DNA from: Cohnella panacarvi Gsoil 349
GTDB lineage: Bacteria > Bacillota > Bacilli > Paenibacillales > Paenibacillaceae
Assembly (NCBI RefSeq): GCF_000515335.1
Contig: NZ_KI911563.1
Span: 3,248,936-3,312,935 of the forward strand
Direction: 5' to 3'
Length of the DNA stretch: 64,000 bases
Below, piece by piece: positions 8,474-17,348 of this stretch. The position numbers were made by a program, and so were the translations under genes. The notes under the pieces are model-generated. The model did no database searches. It saw only the letters and a list, made by a program, of their open reading frames with translations, and was not told the DNA's origin. Position 1 is the stretch's first letter. Each line of letters opens with the position of its first letter.

Positions 8474-9993
8474 CGTTCTTTTCCTCCCGTAGCGGCGGCC
8501 ATGATCAGCTCTTGCGTCGCTTCTTCCGCTTTGAATTCCCCGGTGCGCTTCCCTTCGGAGATGACCATGATCCGATGGCTCATCCCGAGCAGTTCCGGAA
8601 GCTCGGACGAGACCATGATGATGGATACGCCTTGCCGGAGAAGCTCGTTCATCAGGTTGTAAATTTCGTATTTCGCGCCGATGTCGATGCCGCGCGTCGG
8701 TTCGTCCACGATGAGAATTTTCGGAGCGGTGAGCAGCCATTTGCCGAGCACGACTTTCTGCTGGTTGCCTCCGCTGAGCGTCCCGACGATCGTCTCGACC
8801 GAATTCGCCTTGATCCGAAGCGACCGGATATAAGAATTCCCGTTCGCTACCTCTTGGTTATGGTTAATGAACCCGGCAGACGAGACGGACTTTAGGCTTG
8901 CGAGCGTCATGTTGCTCTTAATGTCCATCCCGAGCACGAGCCCGTATTTTTTGCGGTCCTCCGATACTAATGCCAGACCGGCTTTGATCGCCTGCTCGGT
9001 ATTCTGAATGCGAACAGGCTTGCCTTCGATCTCGACCGTGCCCGTGCTGCGTCCCGGATACGAACCGAACAGGCTCATGACGAGCTCCGTGCGGCCGGCT
9101 CCCATCATTCCGGCAATGCCGAAAATTTCGCCCTTGCGTACCTCGAAGGACACGTCGTCGATCACTTTCTTGCCCGGGATATCCGGATTCATAACGGAAT
9201 AATTCCGTACCTTGAGCACGACATCGCCCGGCATCGCCTCGATGCGCGGGAACCGCTCCTTGAGCTCGCGGCCGACCATCATGGAGATGATCTGATCCTC
9301 GGTCACTTCGTTCGTCCGGTACGTTCCGACCGTCATGCCGTCGCGAAGCACCGTAATCGAGTCCGCGATGTCGAACACTTCGTTCAGCTTGTGCGAGATA
9401 TAGATGCAAGTAACGCCGCGTTCCTTGAACTCGCGCAGAATGCCGAGCAGGATGTCCACTTCCTGCTCCGTCAGCGCGGCGGTCGGTTCGTCCAATATCA
9501 GTATCTTCGCGTTCTTCGCCAGCGCCTTGGCGATTTCCACCTGCTGCTGCTTGCCGATGCCGAGGCTTCCCGTCAGCTGCTCCGCGTTCACGTCCGAGAG
9601 GCCGACTTCCTTAAGCCATCTCTCGCTTTCTTTATATAACCGCTCCCAATCGAGAATGCCGAACTTGCTAGGCTCTTGGCCCAGGAACAGATTCTCTCCG
9701 ATCGACAGGTTCTTCGCCAGCGCCAGCTCCTGATAAATAATCGCGATGCCGGCTTCTTCCGCTTCCTTGATCCGGTGAAAATGCTTCGTTTGCCCGTCGA
9801 TCAATATTTCGCCGTCGAACGTTCCCGCCGGGTAAAGGCCGCTAAGCACCTTCATCAAAGTCGACTTGCCCGCTCCGTTCTCCCCGCACAACGCGTGAAC
9901 CTCGCCTTTGCGCACGGTGAACGTGACGTCGTTCAGCGCCTTGACGCCCGGGAACTCCTTCGTGATGTTCCTCATCTCTAACGCGGCCGTCAT
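8470..9993 (-). CDS. xylG: Xylose-type sugar ABC transporter ATP-binding protein
   Basis: The 507-residue protein has two fused nucleotide-binding domains, as usual for the ribose/xylose class. The first has Walker A GENGAGKST (about residues 38-46), a degenerate signature LGIGKQQ and Walker B ILILDEPTAAL. The second has the variant P-loop MGAGRTE, signature LSGGNQQKV and DEPTRGID. It energises import through xylH. The start ATG at 9993 is preceded by GAGGTGAGG. The short gap from xylF and the overlap with xylH indicate one operon xylF-xylG-xylH. Confidence 0.93.
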   Translation of the reverse strand: MTAALEMRNITKEFPGVKALNDVTFTVRKGEVHALCGENGAGKSTLMKVLSGLYPAGTFDGEILIDGQTKHFHRIKEAEEAGIAIIYQELALAKNLSIGENLFLGQEPSKFGILDWERLYKESERWLKEVGLSDVNAEQLTGSLGIGKQQQVEIAKALAKNAKILILDEPTAALTEQEVDILLGILREFKERGVTCIYISHKLNEVFDIADSITVLRDGMTVGTYRTNEVTEDQIISMMVGRELKERFPRIEAMPGDVVLKVRNYSVMNPDIPGKKVIDDVSFEVRKGEIFGIAGMMGAGRTELVMSLFGSYPGRSTGTVEIEGKPVRIQNTEQAIKAGLALVSEDRKKYGLVLGMDIKSNMTLASLKSVSSAGFINHNQEVANGNSYIRSLRIKANSVETIVGTLSGGNQQKVVLGKWLLTAPKILIVDEPTRGIDIGAKYEIYNLMNELLRQGVSIIMVSSELPELLGMSHRIMVISEGKRTGEFKAEEATQELIMAAATGGKER

Positions 9994-10074
9994 CTACCTC
10001 ACCTCTCGATGGCGAAAAGGGGAAGCGGCGTGAAATTGGGATTTCACTCGCTTCCCCGCGTCGCTCCATCATGC

Positions 10075-11160
10075 TTATTTTACGTTTTTGTATACGTCGT
10101 CCTTCGAGTGGAAGCCGTCGGCGATAACCGTGGCATCGATGTTCGATTTGTCGACCGCGATCGGATCGAGCAGCACGGAAGGTACGTCGATTTTGCCGTT
10201 GTTGATTTTCTTGTCGGCGCCGACGTCTTCACCCTTAGCCAATTTGACCGCGAGATCGGCGGCTTTCTCGGCCAGCGCTTTGATCGGCTTGTAAACCGTC
10301 ATCGTCTGCGTGCCTTCTACGATGCGTTGGGCTGCAGCCAGCTCGGCGTCTTGGCCGGATACCGGGATTTTGCCTTGCATGCCTTGCGCCGTAAGCGCTT
10401 GGATGACGCCGCCGGCCGTGCCGTCGTTCGCCGCGACGACCGCGTCGATCTTGTTGCTGTTGGCGGTCAACGCGTTCTCCATGTTGGCCAGCGCGTTCGA
10501 AGGGTTCCAATCTTTCGTGAATTGATCGTATACGACTTGGATGTCGCCTTTATCGATGAGCGGTTGAAGGATGTTGAACGCGCCTTGTTTGAACAGGTGG
10601 GCGTTGTTGTCCGTCTCGGAGCCGCCGATGTAGACGTATTTGCCTTTCGGTACGAGCTTGGTGATCGCTTCCGCTTGCATCTCGCCGACTCTTTCGTTGT
10701 CGAAGGAGACGTATAGGTCGAGATCGGAGTTCTTGATCAAGCGGTCGTAAGCAAGTACTTTAATGCCGGCTGCGTGAGCTTTCTCGACGATCGCGGCCGT
10801 TGCTTCCGCGTTGTGCGGAATGACGACGAGGACGTCGACGCCTTGGCTGATCAAGCTTTCCGCTTGGGCGATTTGCTTCGCGTCGTCGCTGTTCGCCGCC
10901 TGTACGATGACTTCCGCGCCTTGCGCTTCAGCCGCCGCCTTGAACAGGTCGCGGTCTTTCTGCCAGCGTTCTTCCTGAAGGGTGTCCATCGAGAATCCGA
11001 TTTTGATTTTCGCGTCGCCCGAGGAGCCGCTTGTCGTTGCTTTCGAGCCCGTATCGCCCGATGCGTTGTCGTTGTTGTTATTGCTGCCGCAGGCGGAAAC
11101 GATGAAGACTAACACGAGAATGAGTGCGAAAACCCCGCTTTTCGTAAATCTTTTGTTCAT
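10075..11160 (-). CDS. xylF: D-xylose-binding lipoprotein of ABC transporter
   Basis: The ATG at 11160 has an upstream GGGAG. The 361-residue product starts with a lipoprotein signal peptide (SAC, Cys24) and an Asn/Ser/Gly-rich linker. The type I periplasmic-binding fold follows (FSMDTLQEERWQKD, later VVIPHNAEA, KVLAYDRLIKN, SFDNERVGE), which is the pattern of XylF rather than ribose- or galactose-binding proteins. It captures sugar outside the cell and delivers it to XylH. A near-perfect cre site lies 22 bases upstream. Transcription is probably also switched on by the sensor-kinase-regulator cassette immediately upstream. Confidence 0.9.
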   Translation of the reverse strand: MNKRFTKSGVFALILVLVFIVSACGSNNNNDNASGDTGSKATTSGSSGDAKIKIGFSMDTLQEERWQKDRDLFKAAAEAQGAEVIVQAANSDDAKQIAQAESLISQGVDVLVVIPHNAEATAAIVEKAHAAGIKVLAYDRLIKNSDLDLYVSFDNERVGEMQAEAITKLVPKGKYVYIGGSETDNNAHLFKQGAFNILQPLIDKGDIQVVYDQFTKDWNPSNALANMENALTANSNKIDAVVAANDGTAGGVIQALTAQGMQGKIPVSGQDAELAAAQRIVEGTQTMTVYKPIKALAEKAADLAVKLAKGEDVGADKKINNGKIDVPSVLLDPIAVDKSNIDATVIADGFHSKDDVYKNVK

Positions 11161-11182
11161 CTTTTTCTCTCCCTTAACAAAA

Positions 11183-11196
11183 TGTAAATGCTTACA
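11183..11196 (-). promoter_or_regulatory. cre site in the xylF leader
   Basis: TGTAAATGCTTACA is an almost perfect dyad and differs from the cre consensus at a single central base (TG in place of CG). It lies 22 bp before the xylF start, a position where CcpA would block elongation when preferred sugars are present. Confidence 0.65.
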
Positions 11197-11292
11197 TTTG
11201 AAATTTAACACGAATGAGGAAGCGTAGGAGAGAGGGGAGCGTCTGTATTCTTTTGCGATCTTCTGCAATTTTTTAAGCGCTGCCGGATTTCG

Positions 11293-12801
11293 CTAACCTT
11301 TGCTCCCGAGAAGCGCCTTGCGGTATTCCGTCGGGGACATGCCGCAGCTTTTCTTGAACACTTTGCTGAAGTAATTCGGATCGTTATAGCCGACCTCGAA
11401 CGTAATCTCCTTCAAGCTTCGCTCCGGGTTGCCCATCAGCGACTTCGCTTTATCGATCCGGCATTCGGTCAAGAAATCGATGTAGTTGATCCCGAGCTGC
11501 TCTTTGAACATTTTGCTGATATAGAAGGGGTTCAAATCTACCTGCCTCGCGATCGTCTCGAGGGAGATCTCTTCGCTGGAGTGGGCGACGATATACTGCT
11601 TGATCCGCTGGACGACGTCCGGCTCCATGCGGTCTTGCCGAGCGGCGATCGCGTTCATCAGATGGTCCAGCAGGCGGTCCGTCTCCGTTCTAAGCTGAGG
11701 GTAATCTGGGCATTGGTAAGCAAAAAGAGGGTTATCCGCTTCGACGCCCATCTCGAGCAGCACCCTGGAGATGAGCCACAACGCGTTCAGCGCCCTTTGC
11801 TGAGCCTCGACCAGGCTAAGACCGGCATCTTCGCCGCGCTGGATGAGCGACATCAACGAATGCCTAACCTCCGGCCACCGGCCGAGCCTGATCCGGTCGA
11901 GAAACTGCCTCTCGAGCTGTTGCTCCTGATAGTCGTTGCGGCGATCGTTCCAGGAAGGAAGCTCCGAGTAGAATCGGAATTTGACCGGCTGCGACATGTC
12001 CGCGGAAGCGATGAGCGCTTCTTGGTAGGAGAACCGGATCTGATCGAGCGTCCCGTAAGGATTGCCGATGCCGATAAAGCAGTCGCTGCCTCTCTGCTGC
12101 AGCGAGAGAAGCTGCTGCGCCAGAGAAGAGGCTTGAGCCCGATAGGACTTGCCGGCTTCGCGGAAGACGATGAGCGGGATTTGCCGGCCGGACATCGCGC
12201 CGATCCATCCGCTGCCGAGCGTGCGCAGCTTCTCCTTAACCGCGCCGTAGATGTGCTCCGCCGGTTGAGCCCGCGACAGGGTAAGCAGCATCACGAACGC
12301 CTCCCGCGTCGTATCGCCGCCCAGCATGCCCAGCATCTCGTCCAGATGAACCTCATGCACGCGATCGAACAGCAACTGCGTCACGACGTCGGCTTCAAGG
12401 ACGCTCAGCAGCGCGTCCTTCTCGCTGCGCTCGGCGACGATGCGATGGATGACGTTGCCGACCGACTCGATGATTTCGCTCGCGCGGCTCGGCTTCAGCA
12501 GGAAATCCTCCACGCCGAGCTTCAGAGCCTTCCTCGCGTAATCGAACATTTCGTAAGCCGTAACGATAATAAACCGCATGTCCGGATAGTCCTCGCGGAT
12601 TCGTTCCACCGCTTCGAGCCCGCTTATTCCCGGCATTTTGATATCCATCAGAATCAGGTCCGGCTTGAACTCGGGAACGGCTTCTATCGCTTTCATGCCG
12701 TTCTTCGCTTGCCGAATGTCCGCGTCCGGAAACCCGCTTCGCAATATCGCTTCCAATCCGTCTCTCTCGATCTGCTCGTCGTCGACGATCAACAGCTTCA
12801 T
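11293..12801 (-). CDS. AraC-type response regulator of the xylose sensing system
   Basis: The 502-residue protein has an N-terminal receiver domain (acidic pocket D7-D8, phospho-acceptor Asp53 in LILMDIKMPG, conserved Lys in LLKP near residue 104). A middle linker region of about 250 residues follows, and the C-terminus has two AraC-type helix-turn-helix motifs (SLETIARQVDLNPFYISKMF and ITFEVGYNDPNYFSKVFKK). This is the YesN/LytR-partner layout. It overlaps the kinase gene by four bases and is followed by xylF, so the likely target is the xylFGH promoter. The target is inferred from context. Confidence 0.92.
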   Translation of the reverse strand: MKLLIVDDEQIERDGLEAILRSGFPDADIRQAKNGMKAIEAVPEFKPDLILMDIKMPGISGLEAVERIREDYPDMRFIIVTAYEMFDYARKALKLGVEDFLLKPSRASEIIESVGNVIHRIVAERSEKDALLSVLEADVVTQLLFDRVHEVHLDEMLGMLGGDTTREAFVMLLTLSRAQPAEHIYGAVKEKLRTLGSGWIGAMSGRQIPLIVFREAGKSYRAQASSLAQQLLSLQQRGSDCFIGIGNPYGTLDQIRFSYQEALIASADMSQPVKFRFYSELPSWNDRRNDYQEQQLERQFLDRIRLGRWPEVRHSLMSLIQRGEDAGLSLVEAQQRALNALWLISRVLLEMGVEADNPLFAYQCPDYPQLRTETDRLLDHLMNAIAARQDRMEPDVVQRIKQYIVAHSSEEISLETIARQVDLNPFYISKMFKEQLGINYIDFLTECRIDKAKSLMGNPERSLKEITFEVGYNDPNYFSKVFKKSCGMSPTEYRKALLGSKG

Positions 12802-14246
12802 GCCGATTCTCCTTTCTCGATTGCAGCAGGCAGCCGCATAATCACCTTCGTGCCCTGACCGGGAATGCTGATCACGTCAATGACGTCATCCCTTCCGTAG
12901 AAGAGCCTCAACCGGCGGACGACGTTGCTGAAACCGATGCCCGTCGAGTGGCCTTGCCCGGGATCGCCGCCGCCGTCGAACAGCTGGCGGATGGTCTCCT
13001 CCGGCATGCCTCCTCCGTCGTCTTCGATTTCTACCGCCACGAATTCCCCGCCGTCGTAGACGCGGAACGTAATCGTGCCTCCGTCCTCGAGAGGCTCGAT
13101 CCCGTGGATCACGGCGTTCTCGATAATCGGCTGAAGCGTTAGGCTCGGCAACGGGACGTGGAGGCAGTCTTCGTCCACTTCCAGCACGAACCGGAGCCGG
13201 TCGGGGAATCTCGCTCTCTGGATTTCGATGTACTTGAGGAGCACGTCCCGCTCGTCGCGGAGCGTAACCGCGCGGTCCAGATGCCGCAGGTTATAACGCA
13301 GGAGACCGGCTACGCTCACGATCAGGTCGCTCGTCTGCCGGGAGCCTTCCAGGAAAGCTTTCTTCGACAGCGTATCCAGCGTGTTGAACAGGAAATGCGG
13401 ATTAATCTGGCTTTGCAAGCTGCGGAGCTGGCTTTCCTTCAGATGCAGCCGGTTCTCCTGCAGCTCGATTTCCAGTTGGGCCGTATGCTGGATTTCGGAG
13501 ATCAGATTGTTAATGTCTATGCGCATCCGGTCGAAGGTTTTAGCCAGGAACGCGATCTCGTCGTTGGACTGGACGTCGATCTTCAGGTCGAACCGCCCCC
13601 TAGACAGCTCCCTGGCGGCGAAAATCAGCTTCTGGATCGGACGCGTCATGCCGAGCGAGAACCAATACGCGAAGAGCAGCAACAGGACGGTGATCAGCCC
13701 GAGAATGAGGAAGCCGAGCTTCTTCAGCGCATCGGACTGCTTGATAATGCCGCGGTAGAAGTCGTCGTACGTCTTCAATTCCTTGTCGATCAGCGTGAGC
13801 GTCGTCTCGGCGATATATTGGGAGATGCGCGTGGCGTCCGAGAAGCGGATCGTGGCGGCTTCGTTGTTCTTCTGGCCGAAAAACATCAGGGAGAGCTCGG
13901 TGGCGTCGAGCAAGCTGTCGATCATGTTCATATAGTTGGCGAGCGTGAATTCGTTGTCTTTGTTCTTGAGCTCCGCGACGAGCCGTTTGGCTTGAAGGAG
14001 CTGAGCTTTGCTCGTATCGAGGTCATGGAGCAGCGAGTTGGAGGGGGCGAGCAAATAGTTGTTCAGCGCGGTTACCGTATGCTGGCTGAGTCCGGTAACC
14101 TCGTTCATTCTCAAGTAGCGCTGAAGGATGCGGTTGTAGCGCTCTTGGGTTTGCTGATTGTAGTAAGTCAGCAGCCCCCAGATGAACGTCATGCTGAATA
14201 GGACGATCGCGGACAACAGCAATATTTTCTTCTGAATGCTATTCAT
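12798..14246 (-). CDS. LytS/YesM-family sensor histidine kinase
   Basis: The 482-residue protein has a membrane helix at about residues 8-28, an extracellular helical region, a second membrane helix at about 170-195 and a HAMP domain. A His_kinase domain of the LytS/YesM type follows with the phospho-accepting histidine in NPHFLFNTLD, then a HATPase domain (PIIENAVIHGIEPL, DDGGGMPEE, GIGFSNV). The extracellular part is a helical bundle without a known ligand fold, which fits a kinase that reads a partner binding protein. It overlaps the upstream sugar-binding sensor gene by eight bases and the response regulator by four, so all three are translationally coupled. Confidence 0.93.
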   Translation of the reverse strand: MNSIQKKILLLSAIVLFSMTFIWGLLTYYNQQTQERYNRILQRYLRMNEVTGLSQHTVTALNNYLLAPSNSLLHDLDTSKAQLLQAKRLVAELKNKDNEFTLANYMNMIDSLLDATELSLMFFGQKNNEAATIRFSDATRISQYIAETTLTLIDKELKTYDDFYRGIIKQSDALKKLGFLILGLITVLLLLFAYWFSLGMTRPIQKLIFAARELSRGRFDLKIDVQSNDEIAFLAKTFDRMRIDINNLISEIQHTAQLEIELQENRLHLKESQLRSLQSQINPHFLFNTLDTLSKKAFLEGSRQTSDLIVSVAGLLRYNLRHLDRAVTLRDERDVLLKYIEIQRARFPDRLRFVLEVDEDCLHVPLPSLTLQPIIENAVIHGIEPLEDGGTITFRVYDGGEFVAVEIEDDGGGMPEETIRQLFDGGGDPGQGHSTGIGFSNVVRRLRLFYGRDDVIDVISIPGQGTKVIMRLPAAIEKGESA

Positions 14247-15219
14247 CGGCAGACCCCGCTTTCAGCACCCGAATATCCGTATAATAGCCGTCGGAATTGA
14301 GCGGAAGCAGCTCGCCCTTCAGCCAGCGCACCATCAGATCGACGCTTTCCTGGCCCATCGCTTCGGGAGACTGGGCGATCAGGGCGTCGATCTTGCCTTG
14401 ATTCAGCAAAGTTAAAGCTTCCGGGTTATCGTCGAACGAGTAGATGTAGTAGGGCTCCACCTTCGAACGTCTGCCCAGCTCTTGAATGACAGCGCTTACG
14501 TTGCTGCCCGTCGTCGTGATGAACGCTTCGATGTCGGGTTGCTGGTTCATGTACTGGCTAGTTGCCTGAACGATCTGTTCCCTTGTCGTTCCCGTCGCGA
14601 CGATCTCCATCCGAATATTCGGGTAGCCGCCGAGCGCGTCGATGATGCCGTTCAATCGGGAGCGCTGGAACTCCTCCTGCCGGTCCGCGGCCATCAAGAC
14701 GACTTTGCCCGAGAAGCCCATGTCGGACAGCAGTTGGCGGGCGATCATCTGTCCCGCTTCGTAGTGGTTCGAGCCGACGTAGGTTTTGCGCAGGCTTTCG
14801 TTCATCGGCACGTCGTTCGCCACCGTAATGACGGGGATGCCGCTTTCCGTCGCCCGGTACATCGTCAGCTCCTTGAACTCGAGCGTATCCAGTCCTTGCA
14901 CGATAATGCCGTCCACCTTGGAGGCGATCGCGATATCCAAGTTCTTCATGAATTCGTCTTCGTTCCGGTTGTAGCTTTCCCACGCCTCCAAGCTGACGCC
15001 GTTGCGCTTCGCCGAAGCGAGCGCTCCGTCCTTGACCTGGTTCCAGAACGGCGTATCGCGCTCCCTCGTGATGAGGACGAACCGGTAGCCGCCGTCCGGA
15101 TCGCTCGGCTCTCCCGGCCCGACAAGCCCGGCGTTCAATACTTTGATCGTATAGAAAACGGTGAAATACAAGATGACGGCGCATCCGATCGATAGCAGAT
15201 AGATATACCATTTACGCAA
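14239..15219 (-). CDS. Membrane-anchored sugar-binding sensor protein (XylFII-like)
   Basis: The start is a TTG at 15219 with GGGGGG eight to ten bases upstream; the nearby ATG leads into an early stop. The 326-residue product has one N-terminal membrane helix (residues 5-27) and no lipobox. The rest is a type I periplasmic-binding fold (RDTPFWNQVKDGA, DGIIVQGLDTLEF, YVGSNHYEAGQMIA). This matches XylFII of Clostridium beijerinckii, which binds D-xylose outside the cell and activates the LytS-type kinase by direct contact. It is not a transporter subunit. The ligand is inferred from the adjacent xylFGH genes. Confidence 0.85.
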   Translation of the reverse strand: MRKWYIYLLSIGCAVILYFTVFYTIKVLNAGLVGPGEPSDPDGGYRFVLITRERDTPFWNQVKDGALASAKRNGVSLEAWESYNRNEDEFMKNLDIAIASKVDGIIVQGLDTLEFKELTMYRATESGIPVITVANDVPMNESLRKTYVGSNHYEAGQMIARQLLSDMGFSGKVVLMAADRQEEFQRSRLNGIIDALGGYPNIRMEIVATGTTREQIVQATSQYMNQQPDIEAFITTTGSNVSAVIQELGRRSKVEPYYIYSFDDNPEALTLLNQGKIDALIAQSPEAMGQESVDLMVRWLKGELLPLNSDGYYTDIRVLKAGSADE

Positions 15220-15345
15220 GCATTATCCCCCCGGTTCTCCGGCAGCACGCAATAGTCGAACGGCGTTCAACCCAAATTATGGGGCATAGAGTCTATTGCG
15301 ACAAGTAGAATTCGAACTTCGAGATTCGCGGATGGCGAATGCTAG

Positions 15346-15375
15346 GTTTATCGTTTGCGAACCCCGGACATACTG
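15346..15375 (+). promoter_or_regulatory. Sigma-F promoter of spoIIR
   Basis: A -35 GTTTA (four of five matches to GYATA) lies 15 bases before GGACATACTG, which fits the sigma-F -10 consensus GGnnAnAnTR at every defined position. It is 63 bases ahead of the spoIIR start. Known biology agrees, since spoIIR is transcribed by sigma-F in the forespore. Confidence 0.7.
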
Positions 15376-15437
15376 TGGATATGACGTTCCGGAACGCATA
15401 GATCGGCGCCGACGGGTGCCCGGGGAGAGATCAATCT

Positions 15438-16121
15438 ATGCGCGTTCAATATCATTCGCTATCATCCAAATCTATTATTATCGTTAAAGCCATTATTCTC
15501 GGTTTTGTATTGTCTATCGGTTTATGCGCCGCTTTCGGGCGTTTCGCGTCTGCCCAAGTGTCAGTGACCATACCCGAAGACGCGATTCGGATTCGGATTA
15601 TCGCGAGCTCCGACAGCGGCTTCGATCAAGCCGTTAAGCAAGACGTGCGCGAGAGGGTATCCCGGGCGATCGGCGCGTGGGGAGAGATGCCGGCTACGCA
15701 CGACGCGGCGCAAAGCTTTATCCGCCGGCATATGAAACAGCTGCAGAAGCTGGTGAACGCCGAGCTTAAGGAGCATGATGTCGACTATAAAGGCGTAGTA
15801 GAGTTGGCCGACGTTCCTTTCCCGGAAAAATCGTTCGAGGGGACGAGCTATCCGGCCGGCGAATACGAAGCGCTTCGCATTACGCTCGGCGACGGTGAAG
15901 GGTCCAACTGGTGGTGCGTGCTGTTTCCTCCGATGTGCCTGACGGCCGCAACGGCGGAAGATCCGGACTCGGACGCTAAAGTTGCGCCTGCAAGCCTCAA
16001 GTCGGGGGTTGCGAGCGTTAAGATAGGCGATGAAGGGGAGCAAGATAAGCCGAAGCCGATGTTCTTCCTCGTCCTGCTTCTTCAGAAGCTGTTCGTGTTC
16101 ATCGCGGGACTGTTCTCCTGA
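15438..16121 (+). CDS. spoIIR: Stage II sporulation protein R
   Basis: The ATG at 15438 is preceded by GGGGAGAG. The 227-residue product has an N-terminal export/membrane segment (about 13-35). The conserved SpoIIR core follows (IRIRIIASSDSGFDQAVKQD, and GEGSNWWCVLFPPMCL near residue 155). SpoIIR is secreted from the forespore into the intermembrane space, where it triggers SpoIIGA to process pro-sigma-E in the mother cell. A second strongly hydrophobic stretch ends the protein. The gene sits at the same relative place as in B. subtilis, upstream of the ywl cluster. Confidence 0.93.
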   Translation: MRVQYHSLSSKSIIIVKAIILGFVLSIGLCAAFGRFASAQVSVTIPEDAIRIRIIASSDSGFDQAVKQDVRERVSRAIGAWGEMPATHDAAQSFIRRHMKQLQKLVNAELKEHDVDYKGVVELADVPFPEKSFEGTSYPAGEYEALRITLGDGEGSNWWCVLFPPMCLTAATAEDPDSDAKVAPASLKSGVASVKIGDEGEQDKPKPMFFLVLLLQKLFVFIAGLFS

Positions 16122-16123
16122 TG

Positions 16124-16132
16124 TGCTATAAT
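16124..16132 (+). promoter_or_regulatory. Extended -10 promoter of tsaC
   Basis: TGCTATAAT is a perfect -10 with TGn extension, overlapping the end of the spoIIR region and 39 bases upstream of the tsaC start. No good -35 was found. Confidence 0.5.
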
Positions 16133-16170
16133 AACGGGACAAGGACAGTCGACAAGGATGGAAAACAAGC

Positions 16171-17232
16171 ATGAATACGAAATATTGGTCCGCAGACGAA
16201 GCGCTGGCGGATCTGAATGAAGCCGCCGCGGCGCTCGCCGCAGGCGGCATCGTCGCGTTTCCGACCGAGACGGTGTACGGCCTCGGCGGAGATGCGGGCA
16301 ACACGGAAGCGGTTCGGCGGATATTCGCCGCGAAGGGGCGGCCGTCCGACAATCCGCTGATCGTGCATGTGGAGGACGCTTCGGCGGCCCTTCGGCTGGC
16401 GAAGCAGGTAAGCGACGTCGAACGTCGGCTTATGGAGACGTTCTGGCCGGGGCCGCTGACGCTCGTGCTTCCCGTTCGCGAAGGCGCCGTATCGCCGCTC
16501 GTGACCGCGGGGCTCGATACGGTAGCGGTGCGCGTGCCCGCGCACGAGACCGCGCGCCGTTTGATCGCGGCGTCGGGCCGACCGATCGCCGCGCCGAGCG
16601 CGAACCGTTCGGGGAGGCCGAGCCCGACGCTTGCCGCGCATGTGCGCGAGGACTTGGACGGTCGGATCGACGGCCTGCTCGACGGCGGCCCGACCGGCGT
16701 CGGATTGGAATCGACGGTCGTGCAAGCGGCGGGCGATCGAATCCATATCCTTAGACCGGGCGGCGTAACCCGCGAGATGCTGCAGCAAGCGGTGGGCGAG
16801 CGAGTATCGGTCTTCGGCTCCGATAGCGGGACCGGCGAAGCCGCCGCTCCGCAGGAGCATGCGCCGAGGTCGCCCGGCGTCAAATACGCGCACTACGCGC
16901 CTAAAGGCGAACTCCTGCTCGTTGCCGGGAATCCGGCGGCAATGATCGCCGCCGTTCAAGCGCAGGTAACGGAGGCGAAGGCGCGAGGCTTGCGCGTCGG
17001 CGTGCTCGCAAGCTCCGAGCATGCGCCGCGCTACGAGGCGGACGCGGTGCTCGACTGCGGCTCCCGGAGCGAGCCGGAGCTTGCCGCGCAATCGCTCTAC
17101 GCGCTGCTGCGCGAATGCGACGATCGCGGATTGGACTTCATCGTCGCGGAAGGCTACGAAGAACGCGGCATCGGGGCCGCGCTGATGAATCGCTTGCGCA
17201 AAGCCGCCGGCGGACGCGTTCTTCACGTGTAG
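16171..17232 (+). CDS. tsaC: L-threonylcarbamoyladenylate synthase (Sua5/YwlC)
   Basis: The 353-residue protein begins at ATG 16171 after AAGGATGG. It has the YrdC fold (IVAFPTETVYGLGGDA near residue 30, KGRPSDNPLIVHV, and PSANRSGRPSPT near 145) and the extra C-terminal Sua5 domain from about residue 220. It condenses threonine, bicarbonate and ATP into threonylcarbamoyl-AMP, the first step of t6A37 formation on ANN-decoding tRNAs; TsaBDE complete the transfer. The order spoIIR-tsaC-mntP-ywlE is conserved with B. subtilis. Confidence 0.95.
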   Translation: MNTKYWSADEALADLNEAAAALAAGGIVAFPTETVYGLGGDAGNTEAVRRIFAAKGRPSDNPLIVHVEDASAALRLAKQVSDVERRLMETFWPGPLTLVLPVREGAVSPLVTAGLDTVAVRVPAHETARRLIAASGRPIAAPSANRSGRPSPTLAAHVREDLDGRIDGLLDGGPTGVGLESTVVQAAGDRIHILRPGGVTREMLQQAVGERVSVFGSDSGTGEAAAPQEHAPRSPGVKYAHYAPKGELLLVAGNPAAMIAAVQAQVTEAKARGLRVGVLASSEHAPRYEADAVLDCGSRSEPELAAQSLYALLRECDDRGLDFIVAEGYEERGIGAALMNRLRKAAGGRVLHV

Positions 17233-17348
17233 ATCGTCGGCGAGCTGCTCTTGTCCCCCACTCAAAACGCATGATCCCCAACTCGTCCGCATATAACGGG
17301 TATATGGAGATGCGGCGGGATTCCGCGCTACGAGGGGAGGGACAAGCA

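Noticed and set aside
11581..14201. Long plus-strand frames (425 and 347 codons) opposite the regulator and kinase
   Set aside because: Shadows of the two-component genes; low-complexity Arg/Leu/Glu-rich translations without homology.
17233..17348. yybP-ykoY manganese riboswitch ahead of mntP
   Set aside because: The leader is only 116 bases and the conserved aptamer loops were not found.
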